Positions 49,829-57,603 of a stretch of DNA of 64,000 nt are shown one piece after another. Numbering within the stretch: position 1 is the first letter of the stretch; every line of letters begins with the position of its first letter. Position numbers and translations under genes: made by a program. The stretch spans positions 744,001 to 808,000 of the forward strand of contig NZ_PRDM01000001.1 of assembly GCF_015182285.1 (NCBI RefSeq). Direction: 5' to 3'. The notes under the pieces are model-generated. The model was not told where the DNA came from and searched no databases. It was given only the letters and a program-made list of their open reading frames with translations. Origin of the DNA: Flavobacterium hungaricum. GTDB lineage: Bacteria; Bacteroidota; Bacteroidia; Flavobacteriales; Flavobacteriaceae.

Positions 49829-50611
49829 ATGAAAAACAACTTCGATCTCAGAACGGTAAACGTTACTCGTTATATAACCCCATTACGCGAAGGCGGTTCT
49901 CTGCCGGCTTTAGCAGAAGCCGACGACGATTTTAAATACGTTTTAAAATTTAGAGGTGCCGGACACGGTGTAAAAGCCTTAATTGCGGAATTAGTAGGCG
50001 GACAAATCGCGAAAGCCTTAAAACTGCAATTACCAGAATTAGTATTCGCAAACCTAGACGAAGCTTTCGGAAGAACCGAAGCCGATGAAGAAATTCAGGA
50101 TTTGCTGCAAGGAAGTCAGGGATTAAATCTGGCACTGCATTTTTTATCAGGAGCCATCACTTTTGATCCTGTTGTAACCACTGTAGATGCCAAATTAGCC
50201 TCACAAATTGTTTGGTTAGATGCATACATCACCAATGTAGACCGAACGTTTAAAAATACCAATATGCTCATTTGGCATAAAGAATTGTGGCTTATCGATC
50301 ACGGAGCTTGTTTGTATTTTCATCATTCCTGGAACAATTGGGAACAGCACGCCAAAAGTCCGTTTGCGTTGATTAAAGACCATGTCTTACTGCCTCAGGC
50401 CTCACTTTTAAAAGAAGTTGATACAGAGTTTAAAGCGATTTTGACGCCGGAAATTTTGGAGGAAATTGTAAATACCATTCCGTTAGACTGGCTGCAGTGG
50501 GAAGACGCAGACGAAACCCCAGAAGGGCTTCGAAATGTGTACCTGCAGTTTTTAAAGACACGATTAGAGAATTCAGAAATCTTTGTAAATCAGGCTCAAA
50601 ATGCAAGATAG
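49829..50611 (+). CDS. HipA-like kinase-domain protein
   Basis: 260 residues. RGAGHGVKALIAELVGGQIAKAL (about 48-70) contains a P-loop-like G-x-G-x2-K turn after YVLKF; LDAYITNVDRTFKNTNMLIW (about 130-149) matches the HipA-type catalytic D-x4-N loop; LIDHGACLYFHHSWNN (about 154-169) looks like the DFG-equivalent. The whole is shorter than HipA (about 440 aa) and lacks HipA N-terminal parts. Overlaps the DUF3037 gene by 11 bp, so translated together. The pair is known in sequence databases, to my knowledge without a characterised function. Confidence 0.7.
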   Translation: MKNNFDLRTVNVTRYITPLREGGSLPALAEADDDFKYVLKFRGAGHGVKALIAELVGGQIAKALKLQLPELVFANLDEAFGRTEADEEIQDLLQGSQGLNLALHFLSGAITFDPVVTTVDAKLASQIVWLDAYITNVDRTFKNTNMLIWHKELWLIDHGACLYFHHSWNNWEQHAKSPFALIKDHVLLPQASLLKEVDTEFKAILTPEILEEIVNTIPLDWLQWEDADETPEGLRNVYLQFLKTRLENSEIFVNQAQNAR

Positions 50612-50984
50612 TCACTTATACGAGTATGCTGTGATTCGTGTTGTGCCAAGGGTAGAGCGCGAAGAATTCCTGAATATCGGAATCATTTTGTTTTGTAAAA
50701 AAGCCAAATTCATAAAGGTTCTTTTTCATCTAAATAAAGAAAGAATACAAAATCTTTCTGCCGATTTTGATATCGAGCAGCTAGAATGCAATTTAACTTC
50801 ATTAGAAAAAATTACGAATGGAGCCAAAGACGGCGGCCCGATTGCCGAATTTGAAATTCCAGAACGTTTTAGATGGTTAACAGCCATTAGAAGTTCGGCA
50901 ATACAAACCTCAAGACCGCATCCAGGTTTGTGTCAGGATTTAGAAAAGACAATCCAGAGGCTGTTTGAAGAGTTGGTTCTTTAG
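50601..50984 (+). CDS. DUF3037 domain protein, partner of the HipA-like kinase
   Basis: 127 residues. HLYEYAVIRVVPRVEREEFLNIGIILFCKKAKFIKVLFHLNKERI (about 4-48) is the DUF3037 signature; a helical middle follows, and the C-terminus has IAEFEIPERFRWLTAIRSSAIQTSRPHPGLCQDLEKTIQRLFEELV. The final helix and short soluble length look like a regulator or substrate rather than an enzyme. Its start lies inside the end of the kinase gene (50601-50611), strict translational coupling. Function unknown. Confidence 0.8.
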   Translation: MQDSHLYEYAVIRVVPRVEREEFLNIGIILFCKKAKFIKVLFHLNKERIQNLSADFDIEQLECNLTSLEKITNGAKDGGPIAEFEIPERFRWLTAIRSSAIQTSRPHPGLCQDLEKTIQRLFEELVL

Positions 50985-51020
50985 GGAGGTTCAGAGGGGC
51001 AGAGGTTCAAAGTAACAAAG

Positions 51021-51490
51021 GTTTTTCTGTAGAGGCGCACTGCAGTGCGTCTAACCTTATATTTGAAAATTTCACGCAGATTGTGCAGATTCAGGCAGAT
51101 TTAATTTTATAATAATTATTTTAAATCTGCTTAGATCTTTTTAAATCTGCGTGAAAAATCTTTTCATTTTCGCTGCCAATAGTTATCGGTGTTATGGATA
51201 AAAGAACTTAATGCCTTAGCGCCTTCATGAAAAAAAAACTAAAAAAAAACACGAAGGAGAGAGGTTTTTATGTAGAGAAGCACTGCAGTGCGTCCAAACT
51301 AATATTTGAAAATTTCACGCAGATTATGCAGATTCAGGCAGATTTAATTTAGTAATAATTATTTTAAATCTGCTTAGATCTTTTTAAATCTGCGTGAAAA
51401 ATCTTTTCATTTTTCACTGCCAATAGCTCTCGGGAATGCGAGAAAAAAAACTTAATGCCTTAGCGCCTTCGTGGCAAAAAAAAACAAAAA
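51021..51490. repeat. Tandem ~243-bp repeat (two copies) with long internal hairpin
   Basis: Copy 1 starts about 51021, copy 2 about 51264. Each contains CACTGCAGTGCGTC near the left, a long stem-loop (TTTCACGCAGATT ... AATCTGCGTGAAA, with inner CAGATTTAA/TTAAATCTG), then CTTAATGCCTTAGCGCCTTC near the right. The two are about 90% alike by eye. They fill nearly all of the 587-bp gap 50985-51571; the rest holds no gene. Confidence 0.85.
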
Positions 51491-51571
51491 AAATAAAGCC
51501 ACACATTATACAAAATAATGCATGGCTTTAAAAACTAAAACTAACTAACTCAGTTTTTTATTGTAGTCTTA

Positions 51572-52684
51572 TTAAAAAGAACCACAAACATTTCCGCCTA
51601 AAGTTGCTCCTGCATTTGCAGAGATATCAGCTTTAACAGCAGTTTTATTCAATTTTACAATAGAATATGGCGGTGTAAATGCAGTACCGCTTCCTGCTTG
51701 ATTTCCTGTTGTATTAGTAAAAACGTTGTCTGTTGCTGTTACGGCAGTAAAACCAGTCATTAAATCGATTGGAGTTTTTACACCTTCAAAAACATTGCTT
51801 TCTACGCGAATACTAGCTTCAAAACCTGCTGCAACACATTTGTTGCTTACAGTACTGTTAAAGAAATTGTTTACCAAATGTACTTTTCCAAAACGAACTC
51901 TTGGCATTCTTTCTTTACAGCCTGGAGCCCACCAGCATCTAGCAAAAGTGATTCTAAGTTTGCCGCGGTCGCCTGTAGCACCGTCGCTAGAACCAATTAA
52001 ATTAGAATATCTGTGGTCGTCTGATCCTCCTGAACCTCCTGCTTTTGGTGGTTTTAAGTAATGGAATTTAGAATACGTAACCGAAATATAATCTGATTTG
52101 TTTTTGATATCAAAGTTTCCGTCAACACCATCTCTAAATTCGCAATGGTCAACCCAAACATTTGTACACTCGTCTAGAATTGCGTTATCCCATCCATCAG
52201 TATCGTAAGCACCTGGACCTTCAAAAATTAAGTTTCTAATAATGATGTTTTTACATCTTTTGATGTTGATAATTCCAGAAGCATCTTTAGTTTGGTTTGT
52301 AGAAACCAGTTTAGCACCATTTGCTCCGTAAATTGTTTTTCCAGTTTGATCCTGAAATGATAATCTCGTTGTAACTGTGATGGTTCCAGAAACTTTGATC
52401 ACTTTTACAGCACTGTTCTCGATAGCCGATTTTAGCTGTGCATAAGTGGTAACAGTAGTTTCTGCAGCAGAACCTCCTCCAGTAGTACCTCCGTTTTGAG
52501 AAGCCCAGCCCGGAACCTCGGCACAATTTCCAATTTTAGCAGTACTGCCGCTAGATGGAGTTGTCTCAGTTTCGGTAACTGTACTTTGAGCATTTTGTTC
52601 AGAAGCAAATTCTTCGGTATTACATGACGTAAAGCCCAAAGTTAGTGCCATTAGGCACATTGCGATTTTTGTGTTTAAGTTCAT
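51572..52684 (-). CDS. Pectate lyase family 1 (PL1), secreted lipoprotein
   Basis: 370 residues. Lipoprotein signal (LMALTLGFTSCNTEE, lipobox Cys about residue 21), Thr/Ser-rich linker, then a parallel beta-helix: NIIIRNLIFEGPGAYDTDGWDNAILDECTNVWVDHCEF (about 146-183) with the PL1 'WVDHC' Ca-site, DGVDGNFDIKNKSDYISVTYS (about 185-205) and the catalytic Arg region RMPRVRFGKVHLVNNFF (about 258-274). Expected to cleave pectate by beta-elimination at the cell surface. No susC/susD genes adjoin it. Confidence 0.92.
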   Translation of the reverse strand: MNLNTKIAMCLMALTLGFTSCNTEEFASEQNAQSTVTETETTPSSGSTAKIGNCAEVPGWASQNGGTTGGGSAAETTVTTYAQLKSAIENSAVKVIKVSGTITVTTRLSFQDQTGKTIYGANGAKLVSTNQTKDASGIINIKRCKNIIIRNLIFEGPGAYDTDGWDNAILDECTNVWVDHCEFRDGVDGNFDIKNKSDYISVTYSKFHYLKPPKAGGSGGSDDHRYSNLIGSSDGATGDRGKLRITFARCWWAPGCKERMPRVRFGKVHLVNNFFNSTVSNKCVAAGFEASIRVESNVFEGVKTPIDLMTGFTAVTATDNVFTNTTGNQAGSGTAFTPPYSIVKLNKTAVKADISANAGATLGGNVCGSF

Positions 52685-52847
52685 TACTAATAAGTTTGGT
52701 TATTTATAAATGTTTAACGGCACAAAACTCTTGATAATTTGTAGGAAAAAAATTGAACAAGTTCAAACTTTTGCAAATATTTCTACGGGAAACAATATTT
52801 TTAACACTTGTTAGTTTACAAAAAAAAGATAAATACCGTACTTTTAC

Positions 52848-52859
52848 GTAATCGATTAC
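52848..52859. promoter_or_regulatory. GTAATCGATTAC palindrome in the pectate-lyase/Crp gap
   Basis: Perfect 12-bp palindrome in the divergent gap between the pectate lyase gene (-) and the Crp-type gene (+), 63 bp before the chosen Crp start. Could be a Crp-type or other dimeric-regulator site; not confirmed. Confidence 0.3.
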
Positions 52860-52922
52860 ATAATGTATGCCCCTACAAACAGTGTAACGATAAAAAGTAT
52901 TCCACAAACAAAAACCACAATT

Positions 52923-53495
52923 ATGTACAACCTACTACGTAAGAACATCGAAAGGAAAATTCCGCTCAGCGATGAAGAATGGAATGTTATTGTCTCAAAA
53001 GCAGAACGCGTTAAACTCAAAAAGAATGAGTTTCTGCAGATTCAGGATTCCAACAACAGTTATGAGGGATTTATTTTGAAAGGCTCGTTTAAAACCTACA
53101 TCTTAAACGAAAACGGCACCGAAACCGTAATTTTTTTTTCGTTTGAAAACGAATGGATGTGTGATCTTGAAAGTTTTTACCATCAAAAACCCACAACTTA
53201 CAACATCAAAGCGATTGAAGACAGCGAAATTTTAGTCATCAACAAAATTAAAAAAGCGCAGTTATTTGCAGAAGTTCCCAAGCTGATGCAGTTTCATGTC
53301 TTGATGATCGAAAGCGCCAATGTCGCCATACAGCAAAGACTTCTGGACGTTCTCAACAAAACTTCCAAACAACGTTATTTAGAATTTAAAGAACGCTATC
53401 CGCAAAAGATGAGTTCGATAAACAACAAAAATTTATCATCGTACCTCGGCGTCTCGCATGAGTTTTTGTCGAAGATTAAACGAAGGGTTTCTTAG
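52923..53495 (+). CDS. Crp/Fnr-family transcriptional regulator
   Basis: 190 residues from the ATG at 52923 (MYNLLRKNIERKIPLSDEEW). An upstream ATG at 52863 would add 20 unlikely residues. CNB-like beta-roll (KKNEFLQIQDSNNSYEGFILKGSFKTYIL, about 36-64; FFSFENEWMCDLESFYHQKPTTYNIKAIE), then a C-terminal region KQRYLEFKERYPQKMSSINNKNLSSYLGVSHEFLSKIKRRV with a short HTH. Typical Bacteroidetes Crp-like regulator without obvious cofactor residues. Divergent from the pectate lyase gene, which it might control; inferred. Confidence 0.88.
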   Translation: MYNLLRKNIERKIPLSDEEWNVIVSKAERVKLKKNEFLQIQDSNNSYEGFILKGSFKTYILNENGTETVIFFSFENEWMCDLESFYHQKPTTYNIKAIEDSEILVINKIKKAQLFAEVPKLMQFHVLMIESANVAIQQRLLDVLNKTSKQRYLEFKERYPQKMSSINNKNLSSYLGVSHEFLSKIKRRVS

Positions 53496-53556
53496 TTTTT
53501 TTTAAGCGGCAAAGCTGTTGCAGAGTTGCAGAGTTGCAAAGTGACAAAGGTTTCTG

Positions 53557-53590
53557 AAAAGGCGCACAATTGTGCGTCTTTTGTTTTTTT
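53557..53590 (+). terminator. Terminator hairpin after the Crp-type gene
   Basis: Near-perfect stem AAAAGGCGCACAA / TTGTGCGTCTTTT followed by a T-run, about 60 nt after the Crp stop. The GCGCAC...GTGCGTC words also start the tandem repeats at 51021 and 51264, so it belongs to the same dispersed family. Confidence 0.7.
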
Positions 53591-53702
53591 ATACAAGGAT
53601 GACAAACGGTATGGAAACTATGAAGGAACTGTCTAAAAAAAACTTTGCGCCGCGAGGCTTCGGGATTGCGAAACCTTAGCGCACTTTGCGGTTTGAAAAA
53701 AA

Positions 53703-54209
53703 TTAAAGCTTTTTCTCTAAATATATAAATTCCAAAGGTTCATCAGAAACCGTTACATGAATTTCGCTTTGAGGAAAGGCTTCACGTTTGCCCGTATCTG
53801 CATACCCATGACGTTTGTACCAGGCGACAAGTTCTTCACGAACCGAGATAACAGTCATAATAATCGAAGACAATCCTAAAGATTTTGCATGATTTTCGGC
53901 TGCTGCCAAAAGTTTTTTGCCGATACCGCCATTTTGAAGTTCAGGAGAAACCGTCAACATTCCGAGATACAATTGATTTTCTTTTTCGGACAATAAAACC
54001 GAACCGATTATTTTTTCATTTTCGGTAAATTTTAGAAATGTATTTTTCGGATCCGAGAAAATTTCCGTCAGTTCCTCTTCATTTGTTCTTTTTCCTTCGA
54101 GTAAATGTGCTTCGGTTGTCCAGCCTTTTTTAGAAGTTTCGCCTCTGTAAGCCGAGTTTATTAAAATAACTAATGCAGGAATATCTTCTATTGAGGTTTT
54201 TGTAATCAT
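53703..54209 (-). CDS. GNAT family N-acetyltransferase
   Basis: 168 residues. N-terminal IEDIPALVILINSAYRGETSKKGWTTEAHLLEGKRTNEEELTEIF, then the acetyl-CoA-binding loop region LGMLTVSPELQNGGIGKKLLAAAENHAKSLGLS (about 83-115, with Q-x2-G-x-G) and a C-terminal ELVAWYKRHGYADTGKREAFP (about 126-146). Single-domain GNAT; substrate cannot be told. Ends just after a dispersed repeat in the 53.5-53.7 kb gap. Confidence 0.9.
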   Translation of the reverse strand: MITKTSIEDIPALVILINSAYRGETSKKGWTTEAHLLEGKRTNEEELTEIFSDPKNTFLKFTENEKIIGSVLLSEKENQLYLGMLTVSPELQNGGIGKKLLAAAENHAKSLGLSSIIMTVISVREELVAWYKRHGYADTGKREAFPQSEIHVTVSDEPLEFIYLEKKL

Positions 54210-54460
54210 GTATTTATAAAAGAATTTTGAAATTATTTTCCTTTAAAAGTGCAGTAAATGTATGAATTTACTCTAACTTTATCTGGAAAACAAAATTACA
54301 ATATTGAAATGGCTTTATCCGAATCTTTAGAATATTTTGACATAATCAACTATTAGATCGAAATACTTGTCTATAACCAAATTTCAATTCATTCTAATTT
54401 TATTTTAATCAAAAACTAAAGAAAAATATTGTAATTTGTTCAACCCAAATTAAAAAAATA

Positions 54461-55231
54461 ATGAGCAGAATACATTTATTCGAGTTTGAAGACCAGCAAT
54501 GGCTTCCCAAATTTATTAGAAATTACATGACCGACTTTTTGCAGTTTCTATCGAATAAAACTCCTATGTACAAAGGAATACTACCGGTTTTAGAAAAAGG
54601 TTTAAAAGAAACAAACACCAATCAGATAATCGATTTAGGTTCTGGCGGCGGCGGCGGCTTAATCTGGATCAATAAAGAATTGAGAAAAAAAATTCCAGAC
54701 CTTAAAATTCTCCTGACCGACTATTTCCCTAACATTCCTGCGTTCGAACATACCCAAAAGCAAATTGATAATTTTGATTTTATAAGAACACCAATAGATG
54801 CCCGAAACGTTCCCGAAAACCTAAACGGACTCCGGACACAATTTTTGTCCCTGCATCATTTTAAACCCCAAGACGCACAGCAAATCCTGCAGAATGCGGT
54901 TGACAGTAACAGTTCGATTGCAATTTTTGAAGGACAGGAAAGAACCTTGCAAAGTATTATGGCGATGATCTTTTCGCCGATTACTGTTTTACTCACAACT
55001 CCGTTTATCAGACCGTTTCATATTGGCAGAATTATCTTTACGTATCTTATTCCGATTGTGCCGATTTTGATTTTGTGGGATGGCGTAGTTTCGTCTTTAA
55101 GAACCTATTCTGTTGACGAAATGAATGCCTTGGTTTCTAATTTAAATAATAAAGAAAATTTTAATTGGGAAATTGGAAAAGTAAAATCGGGACCAACTAA
55201 GATTTTGTATTTGCTGGGAACTAAGAAATAA
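54461..55231 (+). CDS. SAM-dependent methyltransferase-like protein with C-terminal membrane segments
   Basis: 256 residues. IIDLGSGGGGGLIWINKELRKKIPDLKILLTDYFPN (about 57-92) is a class I SAM-binding motif with a five-glycine run, followed by LSLHHF (about 129-134) as motif IV/post-I and a hydrophobic part SIMAMIFSPITVLLTTPFIRPFHIGRIIFTYLIPIVPILILWDG (about 166-209) with two membrane-prone segments. A methyltransferase acting near the membrane is possible. Single gene, own start in a gap of 250 bp. Confidence 0.7.
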   Translation: MSRIHLFEFEDQQWLPKFIRNYMTDFLQFLSNKTPMYKGILPVLEKGLKETNTNQIIDLGSGGGGGLIWINKELRKKIPDLKILLTDYFPNIPAFEHTQKQIDNFDFIRTPIDARNVPENLNGLRTQFLSLHHFKPQDAQQILQNAVDSNSSIAIFEGQERTLQSIMAMIFSPITVLLTTPFIRPFHIGRIIFTYLIPIVPILILWDGVVSSLRTYSVDEMNALVSNLNNKENFNWEIGKVKSGPTKILYLLGTKK

Positions 55232-55256
55232 AGATTATGATTATAGTAATGATCTG

Positions 55257-55380
55257 AATTGCCTCCTGCTTTAGCTGGAGGAAAAAATAAGAATATGATA
55301 AATGGCTTTAGCCGAAATTAATTTGGCTAAAGCCGATTGACTTTGCTTTAAGTGACCTCCAGCTAAAGCAGGAGGCAATT
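55257..55380. repeat. 124-bp inverted-repeat element with 25-bp perfect arms
   Basis: Outer arms, AATTGCCTCCTGCTTTAGCT plus GGAGG at 55257-55281, and the exact inverse at 55356-55380. Inside are a second pair GGCTTTAGCC / GGCTAAAGCC around GAAATTAATTT. This is a two-tier hairpin typical of non-autonomous (REPIN/MITE-like) elements. It sits just after the methyltransferase-like gene. Confidence 0.9.
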
Positions 55381-55423
55381 AATAGCATAAACTATGTTAT
55401 TACAGACTAATAAAATAATTTTT

Positions 55424-55750
55424 CTAATATTTTAAATGGATTACAGCGCTTAAAAGCAGTAAACCAGCCAAAGAAGCCAGAAACAAGATCAACTCTTTTT
55501 GTATGTTGTGAATTATTTCCTGATTCTTTACTTTATATAAAATTGAAATTACAATCAAGGTCAAAGCATTGACCAATAATATAAAAAGAGATAAAAAGAC
55601 GACACAATAATTAATGCCATAACTTGCAAATCCGGTGGTGAGCAAAGTAATAATGACAGCAAAAAACAATATTAAAATTAAAAACCAAGAAGAAATTCTT
55701 ATTAGATTTTTGACAACTTCTAGTTTTTCAAAAGAGTATGCTTTATTCAT
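55424..55750 (-). CDS. Hypothetical membrane protein (108 aa)
   Basis: 108 residues with three or four helices (NLIRISSWFLILILFFAVIITLL; INYCVVFLSLFILLVNALTLIVISIL; LILFLASLAGLLLLSAVIHL). No family recognised. Separated by 82 bp from the 69-aa membrane gene upstream on the same strand. Confidence 0.6.
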   Translation of the reverse strand: MNKAYSFEKLEVVKNLIRISSWFLILILFFAVIITLLTTGFASYGINYCVVFLSLFILLVNALTLIVISILYKVKNQEIIHNIQKELILFLASLAGLLLLSAVIHLKY

Positions 55751-55832
55751 GTTTTTTACTGTTTTAAACTTTAATTTTAAATGTTGTTTTTAGTTTCTTA
55801 GTATTTGTGATAGTTACTTTTAGTGTGTGCTT

Positions 55833-56042
55833 TTATTGAAGTAATCCTCTTCCTGTACTTTTGTATAAGAGATGTAAAATGAGATAAACTATTACAGAGG
55901 CAATTACAATTGATAAAATTAGTTTTATAAAGATATTGACTTTCCAATACTGAAAAAGTTTTACAGTTATTAAAGCTGGTAAAATGGTAAGCAGTAAAAA
56001 AAGAAAAAATACAACTAAGAGAGCAGAGTCATTCATAGGCAT
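55833..56042 (-). CDS. Hypothetical small membrane protein (69 aa)
   Basis: 69 residues with two helices (SALLVVFFLFLLLTILPALITVKLF; VNIFIKLILSIVIASVIVYLILHLLY) and a short polar end. No family recognised. May be co-transcribed with the 108-aa gene (82-bp gap). The 277-bp region after it toward the XRE gene has no further gene; a GGTACGATTTGCAAATTGTATC element (56230-56251) is related to the GGATTTGCAATCC elements at 35.1 and 36.0 kb. Confidence 0.5.
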   Translation of the reverse strand: MPMNDSALLVVFFLFLLLTILPALITVKLFQYWKVNIFIKLILSIVIASVIVYLILHLLYKSTGRGLLQ

Positions 56043-56277
56043 GAAATCACGTATTGTGCTTAAAATTTTTATAGAAAATAAAAGTACTTATTTTAATGAT
56101 TTGCTAACGTAATTGTTCCTTCTTTTTGACCTCCTGACACGACTTTTTTCTGTTCTTGAGTTTAGAGCCTTGCTAGAGACGAAATAATTTTTAGATTTAT
56201 GGGACACAAAGATTGGGAAACAGCTCTTTGGGTACGATTTGCAAATTGTATCTTACAAAAACAGGTTTGTTTTTTAC

Positions 56278-56315
56278 CGAAATTTATTTTCGTTTAAGAA
56301 TTTTAAATATCTTTG
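56278..56315 (+). promoter_or_regulatory. XRE gene promoter with inverted repeat; possibly leaderless
   Basis: CGAAA-TTTAT-TTTCG (56278-56292) is an inverted repeat in the -33 area, and TATCTTTG (56308-56315) is a perfect -7 box. The ATG at 56320 begins only 4 nt after the box, so the predicted start site is at or very near the start codon (leaderless mRNA). The repeat is a candidate autorepressor site. Confidence 0.5.
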
Positions 56316-56319
56316 AATT

Positions 56320-56712
56320 ATGAGTACAGCAATAAAACCAAAACATATCGGCAGAAATATAAGCCGTATCAGAGAGCTTAAAGATATGAAACAGGAAGCA
56401 CTGGCACAGGCTTTGGGCACAAACCAGCAGGCAATTTCTCTTATTGAAAACAGCGAAACGGTAGACGAACAAAAACTAATTGAAATAGCAAAAGCTCTAG
56501 GGGTTTCTGTTGAGGCAATTAAAAACTTTTCAGAAGAAGCGGTTTTAAATATCATTGGTAATACTTATCACGATAATGGTATTGTTAACGCAGGATTTAA
56601 TTACAATTGTACTTTTAATCCTTTAGATAAAGTTGTTGAACTTTACGAACGTTTGGTACAGGCTGAAAAAGATAAAGTTGAGTATTTGGAGAAATTATTG
56701 AACGGGAAATAA
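56320..56712 (+). CDS. XRE-family HTH transcriptional regulator
   Basis: 130 residues. HTH_XRE at about 10-65 (IGRNISRIRELKDMKQEALAQALGTNQQAISLIENSETVDEQKLIEIAKALGVSVEAIKNF), then a middle IIGNTYHDNGIVNAGFNYNCTFNPLDKVVELYERLVQAEKDKVEYLEKLLNGK that ends in a coiled coil. This short XRE type is common in Flavobacterium. Its 3' end, terminator and hairpin element have been tandemly duplicated downstream, showing a recombination hot spot. Confidence 0.9.
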   Translation: MSTAIKPKHIGRNISRIRELKDMKQEALAQALGTNQQAISLIENSETVDEQKLIEIAKALGVSVEAIKNFSEEAVLNIIGNTYHDNGIVNAGFNYNCTFNPLDKVVELYERLVQAEKDKVEYLEKLLNGK

Positions 56713-56786
56713 ATGTTTTTTAAGATATATTAAATTGAAAAAGAGACCTTTGATGAGGTCTCTTTTTTGTTATTTGACTTTCTGTT

Positions 56787-56868
56787 GCTAGCGCGAGCGT
56801 CTCGCTCGTGCACGTTCCAATTGGTTTTTGATATTCTTTACGTTCACGAGCGGGACGCTCGCGCTAGC
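56787..56868. repeat. Hairpin repeat A (GCTAGCGCGAGCGTC..)
   Basis: 82 bp with 24-nt arms GCTAGCGCGAGCGTCTCGCT.. and its inverse (one mismatch) around a centre CACGTTCCAATTGGTTTTTG.. Unusually GC-rich for the window. Identical in design to copies B and C. Confidence 0.9.
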
Positions 56869-56979
56869 GGGGGAATATTTAGAGAAATTATTAAACGGGA
56901 AATAATCTTTTTGAAGATATATTAAATTAAGAAGAGACCTTTTGTGAAAGGTCTCTTTTTTGTTATTTGACTTTTTGTT

Positions 56980-57061
56980 GCTAGCGCGAGCGTCTCGCTC
57001 GTGCACGTTCCAATTGGTTTTTGATATTCTTTACGTTCACGAGCGGGACGCTCGCGCTAGC
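56980..57061. repeat. Hairpin repeat B
   Basis: Copy of repeat A in the second tandem unit, 193 bp downstream, same arms and centre. Confidence 0.9.
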
Positions 57062-57114
57062 GGGGGATCTTAGTAAGGTCTCTTTTTTTGTGTTAACGAG
57101 AAGTACGCTCGGAT

Positions 57115-57546
57115 TTATTTTTTAATTAAAGTTCCTTCACTTTCGGTTTGTTGTAATTGGTTTACATACGTTTTTCGAAATGATAGTATTTTTTCTTTTA
57201 AAGTTATTTCAAAAATTGTCGATCCTAGATTTTTATATCCATCAAACACCCCTACAACAATCGAATCACCAGTTTTATTCATTTCTTTAATATCACCACT
57301 ATTTTTTTTCCAAATTATATCGTTGCAAACAATTAAAATTTTTTCGGAGCTTAACACGAAAGTTTTGAATTTTCCTTTTCCAATTGTTCCACTGACCATT
57401 TTCTTAGAATAGCTATGACTTTTCATATCAAATGTATATATACTTTCATTTACGGAATCGGTTTGGTATTTTCTACCAGTCAAGATTGATTCGGATTTGC
57501 AACTAATCAAGATTGAAAGTAGTGGAATTAAAATATATTTATTCAT
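57115..57546 (-). CDS. Hypothetical lipoprotein (143 aa)
   Basis: 143 residues with a lipoprotein signal MNKYILIPLLSILISCKSES (lipobox Cys about residue 16). The mature part is beta-rich (YTFDMKSHSYSKKMVSGTIGKGKFKTFVLSSEKILIVCNDIIWKK; STIFEITLKEKILSFRKTYVNQ) with no known family. Expected to be anchored in the inner or outer membrane. It lies between hairpin repeats B and C, next to the Shedu gene, and could be a cargo of a mobile region. Confidence 0.7.
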   Translation of the reverse strand: MNKYILIPLLSILISCKSESILTGRKYQTDSVNESIYTFDMKSHSYSKKMVSGTIGKGKFKTFVLSSEKILIVCNDIIWKKNSGDIKEMNKTGDSIVVGVFDGYKNLGSTIFEITLKEKILSFRKTYVNQLQQTESEGTLIKK

Positions 57547-57603
57547 TAATTGAGAATTTGTTTCTGTTTATTCTATTTTTTGGCTAGAAGCTAATTCCTC
57601 TTT

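Larger units (their letters stand above)
56680..57061. repeat. Tandem duplication (193-bp period) of the XRE gene end, terminator and hairpin
   Basis: The last codons of the XRE gene (GAGTATTTGGAGAAATTATT..., from 56680) recur at 56873-56905 as an orphan 'EYLEKLLNGK*' segment with synonymous changes. The terminator (AGAGACC..GGTCTCT, about 56740-56767 and again 56934-56959) and the hairpin repeat (56787-56868, 56980-57061) recur too. A further GGTCTCTTTTTTTG remnant at about 57076 suggests a third, deleted unit. Confidence 0.9.
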
